A DNA stretch of 64,000 nucleotides, taken from Rosellinia necatrix (Eukaryota > Ascomycota > Sordariomycetes > Xylariales > Xylariaceae). The DNA lies in contig JAGYVD010000007.1 of NCBI GenBank assembly GCA_021209875.1, positions 1,178,001 through 1,242,000 of the forward strand, given 5' to 3'. Of the stretch, positions 48,128-60,296 are shown piece after piece. A model generated the notes under the pieces. The model was given only the letters and a program-made list of their open reading frames with translations, did not search any database and was not told the DNA's origin. Position 1 is the stretch's first letter, and every line of letters starts with the position of its first letter. A program made the position numbers and the translations under genes.

Positions 48128-51100
48128 GTCTGTCTATCTAGGTGATGGGATAGGGGGATGGGTGAGGGGAGGTACGGATCCTCTTACCGATGACATGCCA
48201 GGCCCAGAACTCTGCTCCGGCTTCCAGATGTTTGATGTACTGCTCCCGCGACCACGTCAACCACATGGTGCCGGCCAACCAATCCGCGCTGTTGAAAATG
48301 ATGAACACGTTTCTTTCACTCAGGTTTTTCCTCATCTCGTTATTGAACGACTGGAACTGTGACCTTGCTGCCACATATCCCCACTGCGGCCAAGACGATT
48401 AAAATACATAGCAGGCCCGTATAGCTGAACAAACTTACTGCCGAATTAGCCCACTAAGCGTCATTGTCAGCAACTTTATCTATGTCCCTGTAAATGGAAA
48501 GATGCTTGTCCTTTAAGTCATAGAGATATCCCGGGGTAATGTAGAGACTCGGGTGTCGATGGGCGATGAGGACCTAATAACGAGGAAACGTCTATAAATT
48601 TCACTTACAATATACTTTTCTCGGCTATACCAGCCAATACGGGCTTCCCTCCACACTATATCATTCAGAGTCAACAGGTTTTCATGGGAACATATGTTAT
48701 CATAGCGCCAGAGGTGTTAAGCACCGAGGGTCGTGGAGGGCAGGCGACCGCTGGCTTTCTACATGCTATGACCCAATCGAGTAGCGAGAACACCAAATCT
48801 ACTTACGGCTTTGTCTTTGGTCCCAGTCCCGAACAATCTCTTCAATCCCGGGGCTTAGCCGGCCTTGGGCTCGGAGAGCCTCGATCTCCTGACGCCTTTC
48901 TAGGATCGGTTCATTCCTATACAACCTGATCGGCTTATCGGGAATGTGGCGGGTTACGCTGCGGAAATATGAGATCCGATGGAAGAAGTTATCGCTCTTT
49001 CGGGGGATGGACGGGTCTTTCCAGAACTGTTCTGACAGCATTCTCGAGCTATGGAGAGATGGTATCAACGTGATGACATTCTTGACCCCCGGCGCAAACG
49101 ACGGATGCCCTTGAACTTTGGTACCCATAACCCCGGCGCTATCTGCAAGGGTCGGGAAAGGCCAGGTTACCGTGTGAGGTGCCATAATGACCTCGTCGGG
49201 GCCGGAATCTAATGTCAGGATTAACATAACCGTCGTCACTTATAATAATAGCCCGAGGCTTGTCGCGCATTTGTGCTTGCGTGTTTCATATACGGTAAAC
49301 CCGCTGCGACTACCAGTCACTAAACGATTTGGATTTAGGTGTCTTACGCAGAGTGTATCGAATAGAGCCTCCGAATACTTGGGATTCCACTATGAAATAA
49401 GCGGTTAATGGCACTATCCCAGGCTTCATCTACTTTGGGCGTTTACTAGATAGCTTGCAATCGTGGGTACTTACGAGCATATCCTAACTCGGCCGATCCT
49501 TGATAGTCTATAAACTGCAATTTCCAATTGGCTGCCGTTAGTTAATCTACGTTGGCATGATATTAACATGTATCTCGGTAGATCTAGAACGTACAGGTTC
49601 TACGACAGCGCGGTCGGCCGGGTCTAGTTTATGGATTGTCGAAGGCTTGTCAATGGCGCCTCGGGCCCATCCTAGGACATGTGCTATGCAATCAAATTAG
49701 CCATGTTTATAGAGAATATGTGAGAAGAAGAGAAGTAATTCCGAGAATAGGGAAATTATAGCATGCTAGCCTTTCCACCCAATCATAACTGGGGCCGGAG
49801 TCCTTACCCAGTTCATGCACTATCTAGATAAGAAGCTATTAGTTTGGGTTGTTGGAAAGGAAAGTCGTAGAAAATATACTTACCGTAGTCGCTTGGTTGA
49901 TTATCGCAGCGCAACGCTCAGCCAAGGTCAGATTCCCTTTAATCAGTGATTTAATGAGTCCAATATTTAAGAAAATACCACGAGGTCCGCTTGAAAACGT
50001 AATGCCTGCAAATCGCTTGCTAGAGTTACTATCCGACAAGTCCGCCAATACCCAACATTGACCCGCGGTAAGCTGTTCCAGCCGTAGCCTGTAATGCTCA
50101 TCTGTCAAAACCTCCGGTCCCTTGAAGGGTTTATTCGGACTCGATCTCTTCCATATCTCTTTCATAAAAGCGTAAGATAGGAGAACCCTGGCGCCGGGAT
50201 AGGGTTCAGGCGCGGGTGGGGTGACGACTATGATAAAGATTGTCGAGTCAGTGGCGCTGCCATGCGGAGAACCGAGACATTTTAGGCATGTCTAAGCTAT
50301 GAGACACCTTTTTTCGATCGGCATTAGAACGGGGTGGGAAATATTTGTATATCTACTTACAAGGTGGCGGGTTCGCCCAGTATATTAGTTTTCCAAAGAG
50401 CAAGGTCTCAAGACTATTGACAGAATCAGCGGGTTTGGTCAGGAAGATAGGTACCAGTTGCCTCACAATGGATGCTTATCCTTCACAAGTGCTGCAAAAA
50501 TCCTATTTGCTAATTCCAATACAATTCGGAGTTCTGCCCAAACTACGGGGTCATCTACTGTCCAAAGATTTCCGCTGAGCACTGGGTCATCCGCGGTCGT
50601 GCCGTACCATTTATCTTTCTTGAAGAATGGGAACCATGCATCCTCATTCACTTGTATTCTTTCGGCGTCGTAAATCGATTTATGTGTATCAGCCTGTGAC
50701 GCCATAGATTGAAGGTGCCCGCCAGGAAGGCATTTTCCGGTAGAAAACTGAACTACACGGTACATGGGACCCAACTGCCATGGCTGGATGCCACTGGCAC
50801 AACATAGATGTACATCTTCGGTAAAGAAGAACTTATCCTTCTCATACCCGGACGAAAAAACGCCATAGCCTTCGGTTTTAAATTCATCGCCATAGTAAAT
50901 TGGATGTAGCGTCGGACTACCAGGGGCCGTCTGTGTTAGCGGCCGCTTCTCGCTTGACTTCCTTTTCGCTAGTCTCGCGGCTGAAATGGGAGGATCACAG
51001 TTCTTACCCTAGAGTTGGTCAGTCAACATATCGGCTTCCATTAGAATTGGCGAGCAACGAGGGAATGGATGTGAGGAAACATTCATGGTAGATGGCAACA

Positions 51101-51353
51101 TAAAATCATTCATATGTAGAGACTTACGTTCAGGGGCAAAACGTGAGTGCTGTACAGGAAAATGGGAGAAAATTGAATCATCCGAGAACCTCGAGGATCC
51201 GTAGCGCTCTGCCCAGGGGGATAGCGGCCTTGTGTCTTTTACGTCTGCCGGATGTTGGTGGCCTCCGGGTGGCTGTTCTTCAGGCTTGGTATTTCCAATT
51301 TGCTGAATTGAAGACCGTATCCCCCCAACTGGCGGGCCTGTACCTGACGCCAT
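47525..51353 (-). pseudogene. HEXXH-motif protein of a fungal family of unknown function, one in-frame stop
   Basis: Thirteen exons: 51353-51128, 50980-50467, 50413-50361, 50227-49884, 49823-49808, 49683-49595, 49514-49475, 49389-49348, 49208-48807, 48655-48609, 48573-48439, 48383-48188, 48042-47525. The reading phase matches at all twelve introns, for 874 codons in total. The zinc-protease-like motif HELAH (residues 382-386) is assembled from the 16-base exon 5 and exon 6. Glu423 in AELGYA or Glu429 could be a third ligand. The N-terminal half has LRIVLELANRIFAALVKDKHP and AERCAAIINQATT, found in this family as I recall it. Codon 631 is TAG (48456-48454), inside an exon otherwise conserved (DNDA-stop-WANSA). 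No splice avoids it. It is either a recent pseudogene, a sequencing error or a readthrough case. Peptidase activity is not shown for the family. Confidence 0.75.
48094..48142. repeat. CT microsatellite in intron 12 of the HEXXH gene
   Basis: (CT)n of about 30 bases followed by CTGT and CTAT units, within the intron 48187-48043. On the coding strand it is a purine (AG) tract. Confidence 0.9.
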
Positions 51354-53451
51354 CGGGTGAACGATTCTACCGACGGCGCAACGTAAAAACGGCTAGATGA
51401 TGACGGGATTTCTCTGTCCACGCTGAGCGCGAGATGTGATCTCGGAAGGCTTTGGTGTAGCTTAAATCTCATTCCAATATTCATTTCTCTCACCAACTCT
51501 TATCTTGTGAAAAGATCACGGGTTCCATGAGATGTAACAAAGCAGAAGTCCTTGAGCCGCAAACGGAGCTCCTATTTAACATTGTTAACAAGAAGGACAA
51601 AGGCGTACTATGTAGGTAAGCACAAAACGCGAATGAAGCCTTCTGATGCCTATTAACTCAACACTTTTGAGAGCCCCCTGTATGGCAGAAGATGAGGCGG
51701 GCATCTGGGAGATAGAATATAGAATTGACAATTGTTCCCGTTAGGTTTTGATTATTTCGACGTCTATCGAGGCTGAACGTTGACGCCACTAACTAGGTAG
51801 GGAGGGCCCAAGACCGAGTTCATCACTCACACAACACCAAAACTGAGACTAGGCAATTCAACACGTGATATAGAACGTGGGAAATCCTCTACGTAAGCAA
51901 ACAACGCAGCGTCAGACGATTATGAAGAAAAAGTGATATTACTGTAGGTGCATTGGGAATCATGTTAGCTGCAAAGGTGACCTCACAATGTACCGCCACC
52001 CCGCCACAATAATAGGGATTATAGGTATATGCCATGCACAAGTAGGTATCTCGGCCAGTCTCCCCCAGGGATGGTGCCGTACATATGCACAACTGAACTG
52101 CAAGGGAGTACACAAGAGCAACCGTTTGGAATATTCCACGAGCAGAGGCTTAATTCGGTGGGGGGGATTGCGGGCTTGCTAGAAGAGCATTACCTATTAC
52201 CAATGGGCCGGAGAGCTGAAACATAAGGCCTTCTGGAAGACTATTCTTATGGACAATAATCAAAGTGGGGGGTTTGAAGGGTTAGGCGGCGTGAGACGTG
52301 AGACGTGAGACGTGAGACGTCGGATACCACAAAAGATTATCGCGCCCAAACACCTCGACGCGGGTGCATCGCGAAGCCAGACGCCCTCTCATGCCTCTCA
52401 TGCCTCTCATGGTGTCGAAAACACGAGTTGCCCTCAATGGGTCGCGATGGTTTGTCCATCGATTCTCTTATTTTGGATATGAGTTATTCGGCTTTGTGCT
52501 CATGCTTGACCAGATCTATACAGCTTCATTTAAAGATATCACACACTTCAACTGGAAGTATTATGGATACAGGCACCTCTTCAGCTCGTAGGCTTACTTA
52601 CATGAAGCACTGCATCCATATTTAGCACCAGGTAGGTACCTAGGTAGTTAAGTTAGGTAAGATACGCTAAGGCTTGGCGATTAACCGCTGATGACATCTT
52701 TTCAGGTCCTACCTGTTATAACTCCGTACCTATCTGTACATGCCTAGCATGCGGCAGCTACTTATACCTGCTTCGGGTACGGTGTACGGCTCGATGGTGC
52801 CGAGCATGACTCAACCCTGCTCAGCTGCTCAGCCACAATCTCTCATTGGGGTAGATTGGAGGTAGCTCGGGATTCCGTCGTCTCCGGGCACAATATCACC
52901 CTTCTTTTTGTTCTGACTGGATTCAATATCGAAAGATAAATTAAATGGGCATTCATACATGTTGGGCTCTTTGCTTCATTTTCTCTGTTCCGTCCCCCCT
53001 TTGTTTACCCTCTCACATTCTGCTTCGTATACTACCTACCTTAAGTACCTAGGTAGTATTGTGGCGGGCATCAGTGGTACCTTAGGTAGGTAGTACTTGA
53101 GGTAACTTACCCACGCTAGGTACCTACATACATCCGTTACCTACAGCTGAGTGATCCATCGCTAGCCGCCACTGGGGGCAGATACTAGTGTACCTACTTG
53201 GTTAGTTAGTGGATAGCTTAGTGAAGGGAGTGACGGGATAGGCCCCGGATTTGCCGAGTCTCCAGACCCCTGCCCAACGTCGTCACCAGATTTGAAGATG
53301 TTAAACGGCCTGTCAGTAGGTACATGACTAGTGGTGGGGCAGTGCTAACGGATCAAAGACGACGACCCCATCGGTCGCAGCATTTTCCCTCTTGCAACTA
53401 TTCACGTCTATCGCCACTCGATATCGGAACTCGTCGCATTCACCTTCCAAC
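51354..53451. other. Intergenic, no gene seen
   Basis: 2.1 kb between divergent genes. It contains the GTGAGAC tandem array (52291-52320), a CTCTCATGC triplication (52386-52411), and dense TAGGTA/TACCTA clusters at 52630-52665 and 53030-53110. No frame here is credible as a gene. Confidence 0.6.
52291..52320. repeat. Tandem 7-base repeat GTGAGAC, 4.3 copies
   Basis: Perfect tandem copies. An imperfect 9-base CTCTCATGC triplication follows about 65 bases downstream. Confidence 0.93.
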
Positions 53452-55510
53452 ATGGATTCAGACGGGATTTTGAGGAGGAAGGACACGACCAAGGGCCCTC
53501 CCTTGAGAATACTAAGTCTAGGTACGTCGGCCAAACACAGCGTGTGCCATACACCATATATCATATGCCATATATCATGTACCATATATCATTTACCATA
53601 TACACACGGACGCCGCCCCGTTCCATTTGTGTCTTCCTGGCTAACGTGGGTATCGCGCGCGGTCTACAGATGGCGGAGGAGTTCGCGGGTACTCGATGCT
53701 CATCATCCTCCAAGAGCTGATGCACCGGACGTATGTCGAAATCGAAGGGAAAGCCCCCCGGCGCGACCAGATCCCCAAGCCATGCGATCACTTCGACTTG
53801 ATAGTGGGCACCGGTACCGGTGGCCTGATTGCTATCATGCTGGGCCGCCTGCGCCTCGACATAGAGCAGTGCAAGGAGCTATATGTGGAAATGACGCGGA
53901 TGGTATTTGAGACGGATAAGACGATTGCCGGCATTCCATATCGCTCGACCTTGTTCAAAGCCTCCATGCTCGAACACGCAATCAAGGAAGCTGTTAGAAT
54001 GCACACCGTCTCGGATAACGAAGGCAACGACGGTGGATCTCCAGCAATATCCAGCCCGCTCTCTGCACATTCGCGGTCGAGCGCCGCGTCCGGTCCCAGG
54101 CGACACCAAAGTAATGCTAGTACTGTTAGTTTTAGTGCTAGGAGCCCTATGCAAAACCGCTCCGTATTTCGTGGTGGCTCGGGCGACCCAAATGCTAGGT
54201 TGTACGACTCCCGGGAGAATAGAACGAAAACGTAGGTTGTCACAGCCAATCCCAGCAATATCTCTTTCCGCTAATCCGGTTACAGCGCCGTTACAGCCAT
54301 ATACCAAGGTACGGGCCGGGGGGGAGAGCCGGCAATTTTGCGGTCGTACGATTCGAGAAAGGAGCCGGCGCCTGAGTATGATTGTAAAATATGGGAGGCT
54401 GGTCGGGCGACATCGTCGGTCGGGTTGGCATTCAAGCCCATGAGAATCGGGCAATCAGTGTTTCATGATGACGGAGCCGGAACCTATAATCCAGCCCCCT
54501 ATGCTTTAGACGAAGCTACGGTGAATGAATGGCCCGGCCGGGAGGTTGGTGTGTTCATTAGCCTGGGAACTGGAAAGCGCCATAAGAACTCGGAGCATAA
54601 CCAACACGTCTGGTATGAAGGTCTTATGGGAGGAGAGTTTGCCGAGGCTCGGAGAAAATTGATAGCCAAGGTGGAAGGCTGCGAAGTGATCCATGAGCGT
54701 ATGAAGAAGGAGCTCTTACTCAAGCGACATGTCAATATCGAGAACTATTATCGCTTCAATGTCGAAATCGGCGTGGGCGAATTCTCGATGAATGAGTGGA
54801 ATCGGCTAGGCGATATCAGCACAGGGACAAGAAGATATCTCACCAGGGACGACGAACAGAAAATGGTTCAGGGTTCTTCGACCAAACTGGCCAAGATTCA
54901 CAGAGCCAAGCAGCGTTTTGACAGATTAGACAATACGCCTCATATCACGGCGACTGCTGCCTCAAATATGGGGTCTATCGAAATGCCACTGGCTGTGGAG
55001 CTTCCAGGCGACATACCATCGGGTTTCCCACCTCGCAATACGCGCCCGCCCAGTCGGCAATCATATGAGTCCGGCACCGACCAGCTTCCGCTACCCAGTA
55101 CCCCCTCGCCACGGAGCTCTGCGGAACGATTCAACTCCCCTGGTAAGCGCTCGCCGCCCCCCCAGGCGGCTGGACGTTTTCAAACCGGTTCGCCCCCACA
55201 TGACGAGGATCCAGACCGGCTCGTAGTCAACGCGCCGACACCAACTCAGTATCGCCATGCCAGTGGATCAGACAAGATCGCCATCACCAGCTCGGATGAA
55301 CATTCACGCTGGCCACCGGTCGTGATACACAACCAGCCTCACCGTATCGAACCGCCCCCGCTACCTCCCAAGACGCCTCTACCTGATAGTTCGGGTGCTG
55401 GCAACCGGCGCCCAACAATAAACAAATCCCCGCCGCCCTATCCCTTGGACGACGTCGGGCCCCCACCTACAGTGAACATGGCAAGAAAACCTAATTTTAG
55501 AGGTCGTTAA
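53452..55510 (+). CDS. Patatin-like phospholipase domain protein
   Basis: Patatin-type lipid acyl hydrolase fold, 618 residues in three exons (53452-53521, 53670-54231, 54286-55510). Exon 1 to 2 splicing creates LSLDGGGVRG (oxyanion hole, residues 22-30). The position of the nucleophile elbow GxSxG reads GTGTGG (residues 70-75), with Thr73 in place of Ser. The Asp of the dyad is in HDDGAGTYNPA. The segment ETDKTIAGIPYRSTLFKASMLEHAI is typical of this fungal subgroup. In the middle, a Ser-rich insertion (ISSPLSAHSRSSAASG) interrupts the domain. The last 200 residues are Pro-rich and probably disordered. I recall GTGTGG in related fungal proteins, so the change is probably ancestral and not a fresh mutation. 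Catalysis is doubtful; a lipid-binding role is possible. Confidence 0.87.
53547..53606. repeat. Imperfect CATATATCAT repeat in intron 1 of the patatin gene
   Basis: Four to five imperfect copies of an ACCATATATCAT-like unit between the donor at 53522 and the acceptor at 53669. Confidence 0.85.
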
Positions 55511-56098
55511 GACACTCGTGTCATTAACCAGTATCAAGTCATATGCAGGCTTTATGACACAGGTATTGCTTATTGAAATCTGGCAATAGACAGGACGGCG
55601 AGTCCTGGGTGTTTCGAAGAACAGGGAAACTGTCACCGCGCCCCATGAATTGGCCTTCTACCATGCCGAAGACCACGCATGCCATGAACGAGAGACGGTT
55701 GCTTTATTCCAATGTATTTAACGAAGCCCGGTTTGTGTGACGGCGTCTCGATATTGGTTGCGTTGTTATCGATACCCCTTCCTTCCTCAATATACGATTT
55801 GATGACCTAACCTTATCTCCGCCTCGTTCGAATCTGAACGCAGGCATGAACATGAACGTGAACGTGAACGTGAATATAAGGATGGATGCCTAGCAGGATT
55901 GGCGGAATCCCGACTAGCCCACCTAACCTGCCTGCCTAACTGAGTGGGGCGCCATTTGTTTACTTATTACTCATTTCATCGTAAACATCTAACCTTACTG
56001 AACATCACCACAAGTCTTCATATAGGTGGACAAATTCATCACCGTTTACTCGTAATACCATTCCGTTCTACTAGATTGATTTCCGTCCATCAACAAAA
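55511..56098. other. Intergenic, no gene seen
   Basis: About 590 bases between two plus-strand genes. It includes a short GAACGT/GAACAT hexamer repeat at 55846-55875. Confidence 0.7.
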
Positions 56099-56207
56099 AT
56101 GACCGTGATCAAGAAAGTCGCTATCTTCGGTGTAAGTTTTACCCCTTACCCTAGGCCATCCTCCTATCCACGTAACCTCGTCGTCGATGAACGAAATCGA
56201 GGGGCTC

Positions 56208-56238
<31 letters not shown>

Positions 56239-57885
56239 TGTATAAATGGAGGCACGAACGCACGCACGAGGAAGAGGAAGGGCTAACGATGTCGGTGTGT
56301 GCGGGAAATATACAGGCCGGGGGCAATTTCGGAAAGCCGATCACGTCGGCGCTCGTGGGGGCCGGGTTCGCCGTGACGGTGGTGACGCGGCCGGACTCGG
56401 GCTCGGGCACGGGCGCGGGTACGGGCACGGGCCCGGCGGCCTCGGCGTTCCCGGACGGCCTGCCCGTGCTCCGCGCCGACTACGCCGACGTGGACGCGCT
56501 CGCCGCCGCGCTCGAGGGCCAGGACGCCGTCGTCTGCGCCGTCGGCCCGGGCGCCATCGCCGCCGGGAGGGGCATGGTGGACGCCGCCGCGCGGGCGGGC
56601 GTGAAGCGATATATCAGTGGGTTTCAGCATTTCGACCTATGGTTTTTTGTGTTTTTTTTCTCTCTCTCTTTTTTTTTTTTTTTTTATAACTCTCTGACAA
56701 TGGGGAACTGTGATGTTACTTTGGCTCTCCCGATTAGGCTTCTCGCTGCCGCGGAAGAGTCCCAGGGTGTAGTAGAGCTCCTCATTGACGTTCCGTTTGC
56801 CAATTGTTGGGCTTACCTACCTACCCTACCGTGCCCCTGGCGCGTCAATGGCAGGCGATCTCGTGCTTATCACATGACTATGGCCGTTCTCTCATGAAGC
56901 TGCTACTGTTCGTGAATTGTTGACATTTGTGTGCGCGCGTGCGTGCGTGTGTTCGCGCGCGCGTCTCTGTAGTCAATGATTTCGGCTGGGGCATAAACGA
57001 GAGAAGCCTCCCCGAATTCAAGCCATTGGGCGATATGCGGCAAGTGGCGTGGAACCGCGCGAAGGAGTACGCGCAGAGAGACGAGGGCAAGGAAGACGGG
57101 TTCACTTGGACGGGTATCACCATTGGGAACCCAATTGACTGGGTGAGTGCACTTACCTATGTTCCCTCTTTTTGTCACGCGTTTCATCTGGCCCCAATTA
57201 GTATCCTCATGCTGCAATTGGAATCGTGTCACTCGCTCAGAGGCAATTGGCTGGTACCGAAGAAAAGAAAAAAAAAAAAAGAACCTCCCCCCCCCCTTCC
57301 CCAACTAAGGCACTCATGGTTAATCTGGTCTCTCCGGCATCTCCTTAGGCATTGGCAAAGTTCCCGCGCATGGGCTTCAACATCGCGGAGCGCCGCGCGA
57401 CCATCTACGACGCGGGCACGGAGGAGTTCACGGGCACGACGCTCGAGGGGATAGGGCAGTCCGTCGTCGGGGTGCTCCGGCGCCCGGCCGAGACGGCCAA
57501 CCGCTTCGTGCGCGTGCGGTCGATCCAGACGTCGCAGAACGAGCTCCTCGCGTCATTCCAGAAGAAGGCGGCAGCGGCGGCGGCGACGACGACGACAATG
57601 ACGACGACGACGAAGATGGGACAACAACAACAACAGTTGACGTGGGAGGTCGAGCGCTCGACGGCGCAACAAACACTGGAGTCCGGACGCGGGAAGCACG
57701 CTGGGGGGGAAAACGGCTGGGTCCTCGACCTCCTCGTCTTCCAGCTCTACGCGCCGGGCGAGGCCCGCTGCGTCGTGGCGTCGAGGGAAGAATGCGACAA
57801 TGCGCTCCTGGGCGTCAGGGAGGAGCGCGCCGACGAGGTTGTGGAGAAGGCGCTTGGTCGGGCGACGATCCAGCTAGCCACGTAA
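56099..57885 (+). CDS. NmrA-like / isoflavone-reductase-like NAD(P)-binding protein
   Basis: Atypical short-chain dehydrogenase of the NmrA/isoflavone reductase family, probably cytosolic. Exons: 56099-56131, 56316-56616, 56973-57142, 57349-57885; 346 residues, all in phase. The cofactor motif GAGGNFGKPI is created by the first splice. VVCAVGPGAIAAGRGMVDAAARAGVKRYIINDFGWG spans the second splice and is typical. The exon 3 segment ends in TGITIGNPIDW and exon 4 begins ALAKFPRMGFNI, covering the substrate region. Two simple-sequence runs interrupt the fold: Gly-Ser/Thr (residues about 31-45) and Ala-Thr-Gln (residues about 230-255). It could act as a redox sensor, as NmrA does, or as a reductase; the sequence does not decide. 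Confidence 0.87.
56203..56243. repeat. TA/TATG microsatellite in intron 1 of the NmrA-like gene
   Basis: (TA)n merging into (TATG)n, between donor 56132 and acceptor 56315. Confidence 0.88.
57567..57636. repeat. In-frame GCG/ACG/CAA triplet runs
   Basis: GCG-GCG, ACG-ACG and CAA-CAA triplet runs inside exon 4 of the NmrA-like gene. They encode Ala6, Thr-rich and Gln5 stretches. Confidence 0.9.
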
Positions 57886-58186
57886 TCGGCGCCAGGGTGG
57901 TGAATTTTGACGAGCTGGTGTTGGCGGTGGTGGTGGTGGTGGCGACGTGAAGGCGGGCACTCTCTCTCGCCATTGCTATACTTAGAGGGCCGGGACAAGG
58001 CGGCGGCGGGGGGGGGGAGCATGACTGGCAAGCATTGAGAGGCAATCTTTCTTGCGTCCTCGTGAGGTTAGAAATTAGAATAACAATTGGGGCCCAAGTG
58101 GAGGTTCGATTCACTATTGATATCCATCTCGGCCTGCGCCTGCGCCCGCGCCCGCGCGCGAGTCCAGAGCCCAAAGCCCAGAACTC

Positions 58187-58220
58187 AGAGCCTAGAGCCT
58201 AGAGCCTAGAGCCTAGAGCC
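58187..58220. repeat. AGAGCCT heptamer tandem repeat
   Basis: Four to five copies of AGAGCCT, preceded by degenerate AGAGCCC/AGAACTC copies. Confidence 0.9.
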
Positions 58221-58309
58221 CGGTCTGGGACTTTAGGCGATCTCGGGACAAGGGCGCAGCTCGCGCACGGAAATTTCTCGGTCCAGGAGCGCCGCTCGGG
58301 ACACGATGT

Positions 58310-58372
58310 GTAGTGTATTTCGTGTAGTGTATTTCGTGTAGTGTAGTGTGGTGTAGTGTACACTAGTGTAGA
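58310..58372. repeat. GTGTAGTGTATTTC minisatellite
   Basis: Two full 14-base units and shorter GTGTA derivatives, ending in GTGTACACTAGTGTAG, which is partly palindromic. Confidence 0.85.
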
Positions 58373-58564
58373 GCGCAGAAGTTGGGGATGCTTGTCTACG
58401 ATCTCTGCGGTTAGGACTCCGTGCCACGATGCCGCATGGCTAGCTCGGCGGGAAGCGGCAGGGTGGCTGGAATGCTAAGCGGATGCGACGGTAAGGGTCG
58501 CATACACTTACCTACTTCGTCCTTAGGCACCCTTCGACCTGATGTCTTACTTTGCACTACCTGG

Positions 58565-58612
58565 TCCCATGCTGTCCTATGCTGTCCTATGCTGGCCTAT
58601 GCTGGCCTATCT
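58565..58612. repeat. Tandem 11-base repeat (CCTATGCTGKC)
   Basis: Four copies of a CCTATGCTGTC/CCTATGCTGGC unit between 58565 and 58612. Confidence 0.85.
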
Positions 58613-58730
58613 CTCAGTTAGACCGAACTGCCGTGCACGTTCTCTCGCTACGTGGTCGGCTGGGGAAGAGGCATCGAACGTCGGACCCCGTCTTTAACAG
58701 CCAGCCCTTGGCATCTCCCAATACACTATC

Positions 58731-58820
58731 ACGTACGTAGTGTACATTACCACGTACATTACCACGTACATTACCACGTACATTACCACGTACCCTACTA
58801 CGTACACTACACTACACTAC
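58731..58820. repeat. ACGTACATTACC dodecamer repeat with CACTA tail
   Basis: Four tandem copies of ACGTACATTACC, then a variant, then (CACTA)n. Confidence 0.92.
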
Positions 58821-58845
58821 AACTGCACTATTACAAGGGCATCAA

Positions 58846-58930
58846 TCAGGTATAAACCAGGTATAAACCAGGTATACACTAAACCAGGTATAAACCAGGT
58901 ATAAACCAGGTAGTAACCAGGTATCAACCA
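58846..58930. repeat. AACCAGGTATA undecamer repeat
   Basis: Seven copies of an AACCAGGTATA unit, with one carrying an insertion (CACTA) and two diverged at the right edge. Confidence 0.92.
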
Positions 58931-59173
58931 AGGAAATACCCTGGGTATAGCGAGTTGTTGTAGTGTAGTATACACTAGTGTACATGCTAGCAGCGATGGA
59001 GAGAAGAGAATCCATGTCAGAAAGCCCATGTAAAAGTCCATGCAGTTCCAGGAAGGACCCTTGGTGTAGCCTTGTGCAGGAAAGCCTTGCCCGGCGGCAA
59101 AAGATTCTTTCTATTTACGGCATTGATAGTCTCATTTGCATTTGCCTCGGTTGCGTATACTACATACACTCAG

Positions 59174-59179
59174 TGAGTG

Positions 59180-59214
<35 letters not shown>

Positions 59215-59226
59215 GTGTATGTGTTG
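59174..59226. repeat. (GT)n / (GTAT)n microsatellite
   Basis: About 13 GT units followed by GTAT and GTGT variants. Confidence 0.93.
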
Positions 59227-59485
59227 GTTTGTGCCATAGCGCTAGCTAGTATCTTGTTTTTCTTTCGCAAGTGGCATTTGGCCTGTTGACGTGTATGCTG
59301 CGCTCCCCGTTCCGTGTTTTGCATACATGGCACATTTCTGCTTGCTGCAGACGCCACAAACGGTCCGCGCGTTAGTTGATGGCCCCCGGACATTATCGTC
59401 CGCGCGCCTTTTTCCCTCTCCCGTTGTCCCCTTCGCGCGCCCCCGGCCGATGTCGGTGGCGCGGGCGACGGGTAGGACGAAGGAA

Positions 59486-59519
59486 TAATAATAATAAGAA
59501 GAAGAATAAGAAGAAGAAG
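59486..59519. repeat. (ATA)n / (AGA)n trinucleotide tract
   Basis: AT-rich triplets changing to AAG triplets. Confidence 0.9.
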
Positions 59520-59776
59520 GTACATCCTCGTTGTCGAGTGTAGATCAGGCAAATATAGCCCGATGGTCAGACGTGTCAAGAGACCATTATAGCGTACACT
59601 ACAGTACACCACAGTACGCTACACCACTTGTACAAGTATATTACACACAACACACCAGGTGCACATTACGCTCACTGCATTATACAACATCGGCCCTGTG
59701 CCTCTTCCCGCGAGAGGCAGTCAGTGTAGTATATCTGCCGTGGCGCCCCGCGAGTAAATGTATCGCACGCGCGGTA

Positions 59777-59822
59777 CAGCATGTAAAAGCAGTGGAAGCA
59801 GTGAAAGCAGTGAAAGCACTGT
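59777..59822. repeat. AAAGCAGTG nonamer repeat
   Basis: Four copies of a nine-base AAAGCAGTG/GAAGCAGTG unit. Confidence 0.9.
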
Positions 59823-60175
59823 GAGAGAGCTAGGGGGTTGCGTGTCCTGTGCTGCTGCCGGCCGGATTGCGCCGCGCTTCGTGAAACAAAAGCCGCTCTG
59901 CTGTGGCAATGGTTGCAACCGTTCACCCTGGACCGTGAAACTCGTACGCGCGCCGTGGGGCGTGCATCTCTCGATTGTGGGGGAAGCTCATCCAAAACAG
60001 AAGAAGGGTTTCATCGTGTGAACGAGAGAGGGCGCGTTAAGCTGCACTACACTTAATTTTGCTTCGCCCCCCATGCGGGAACGGAGAAATATCAGAATTC
60101 AAGGGTCGCCACAGATCAGGCGGTTCGTTCCGGGACCCTCGACAGCACCCGTAAATCCCCGGGGCCAAGCCCTGA

Positions 60176-60296
60176 GTAGTGGAGTTGTAGTGTAGTTGCA
60201 GTGTAGTTGTAGTGTAATATGTAATGTGCTTGTATTGTAAGTGTGCTTGTAGTGTTAGTGTGTTAGTGTACACTACACTACTACTACTACTACCTA
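60176..60296. repeat. TTGTAGTGTAG repeats ending in (CTA)n
   Basis: Several imperfect TTGTAGTGTAG units followed by GTGTACACTACACTA and a CTA triplet run. Same core motif as 58310-58372. Confidence 0.88.

Noticed and set aside
47486..48145. 219-codon plus-strand ORF ending in LSLSLSLS
   Set aside because: It is antisense to the last exon of the HEXXH gene and ends in the CT microsatellite.
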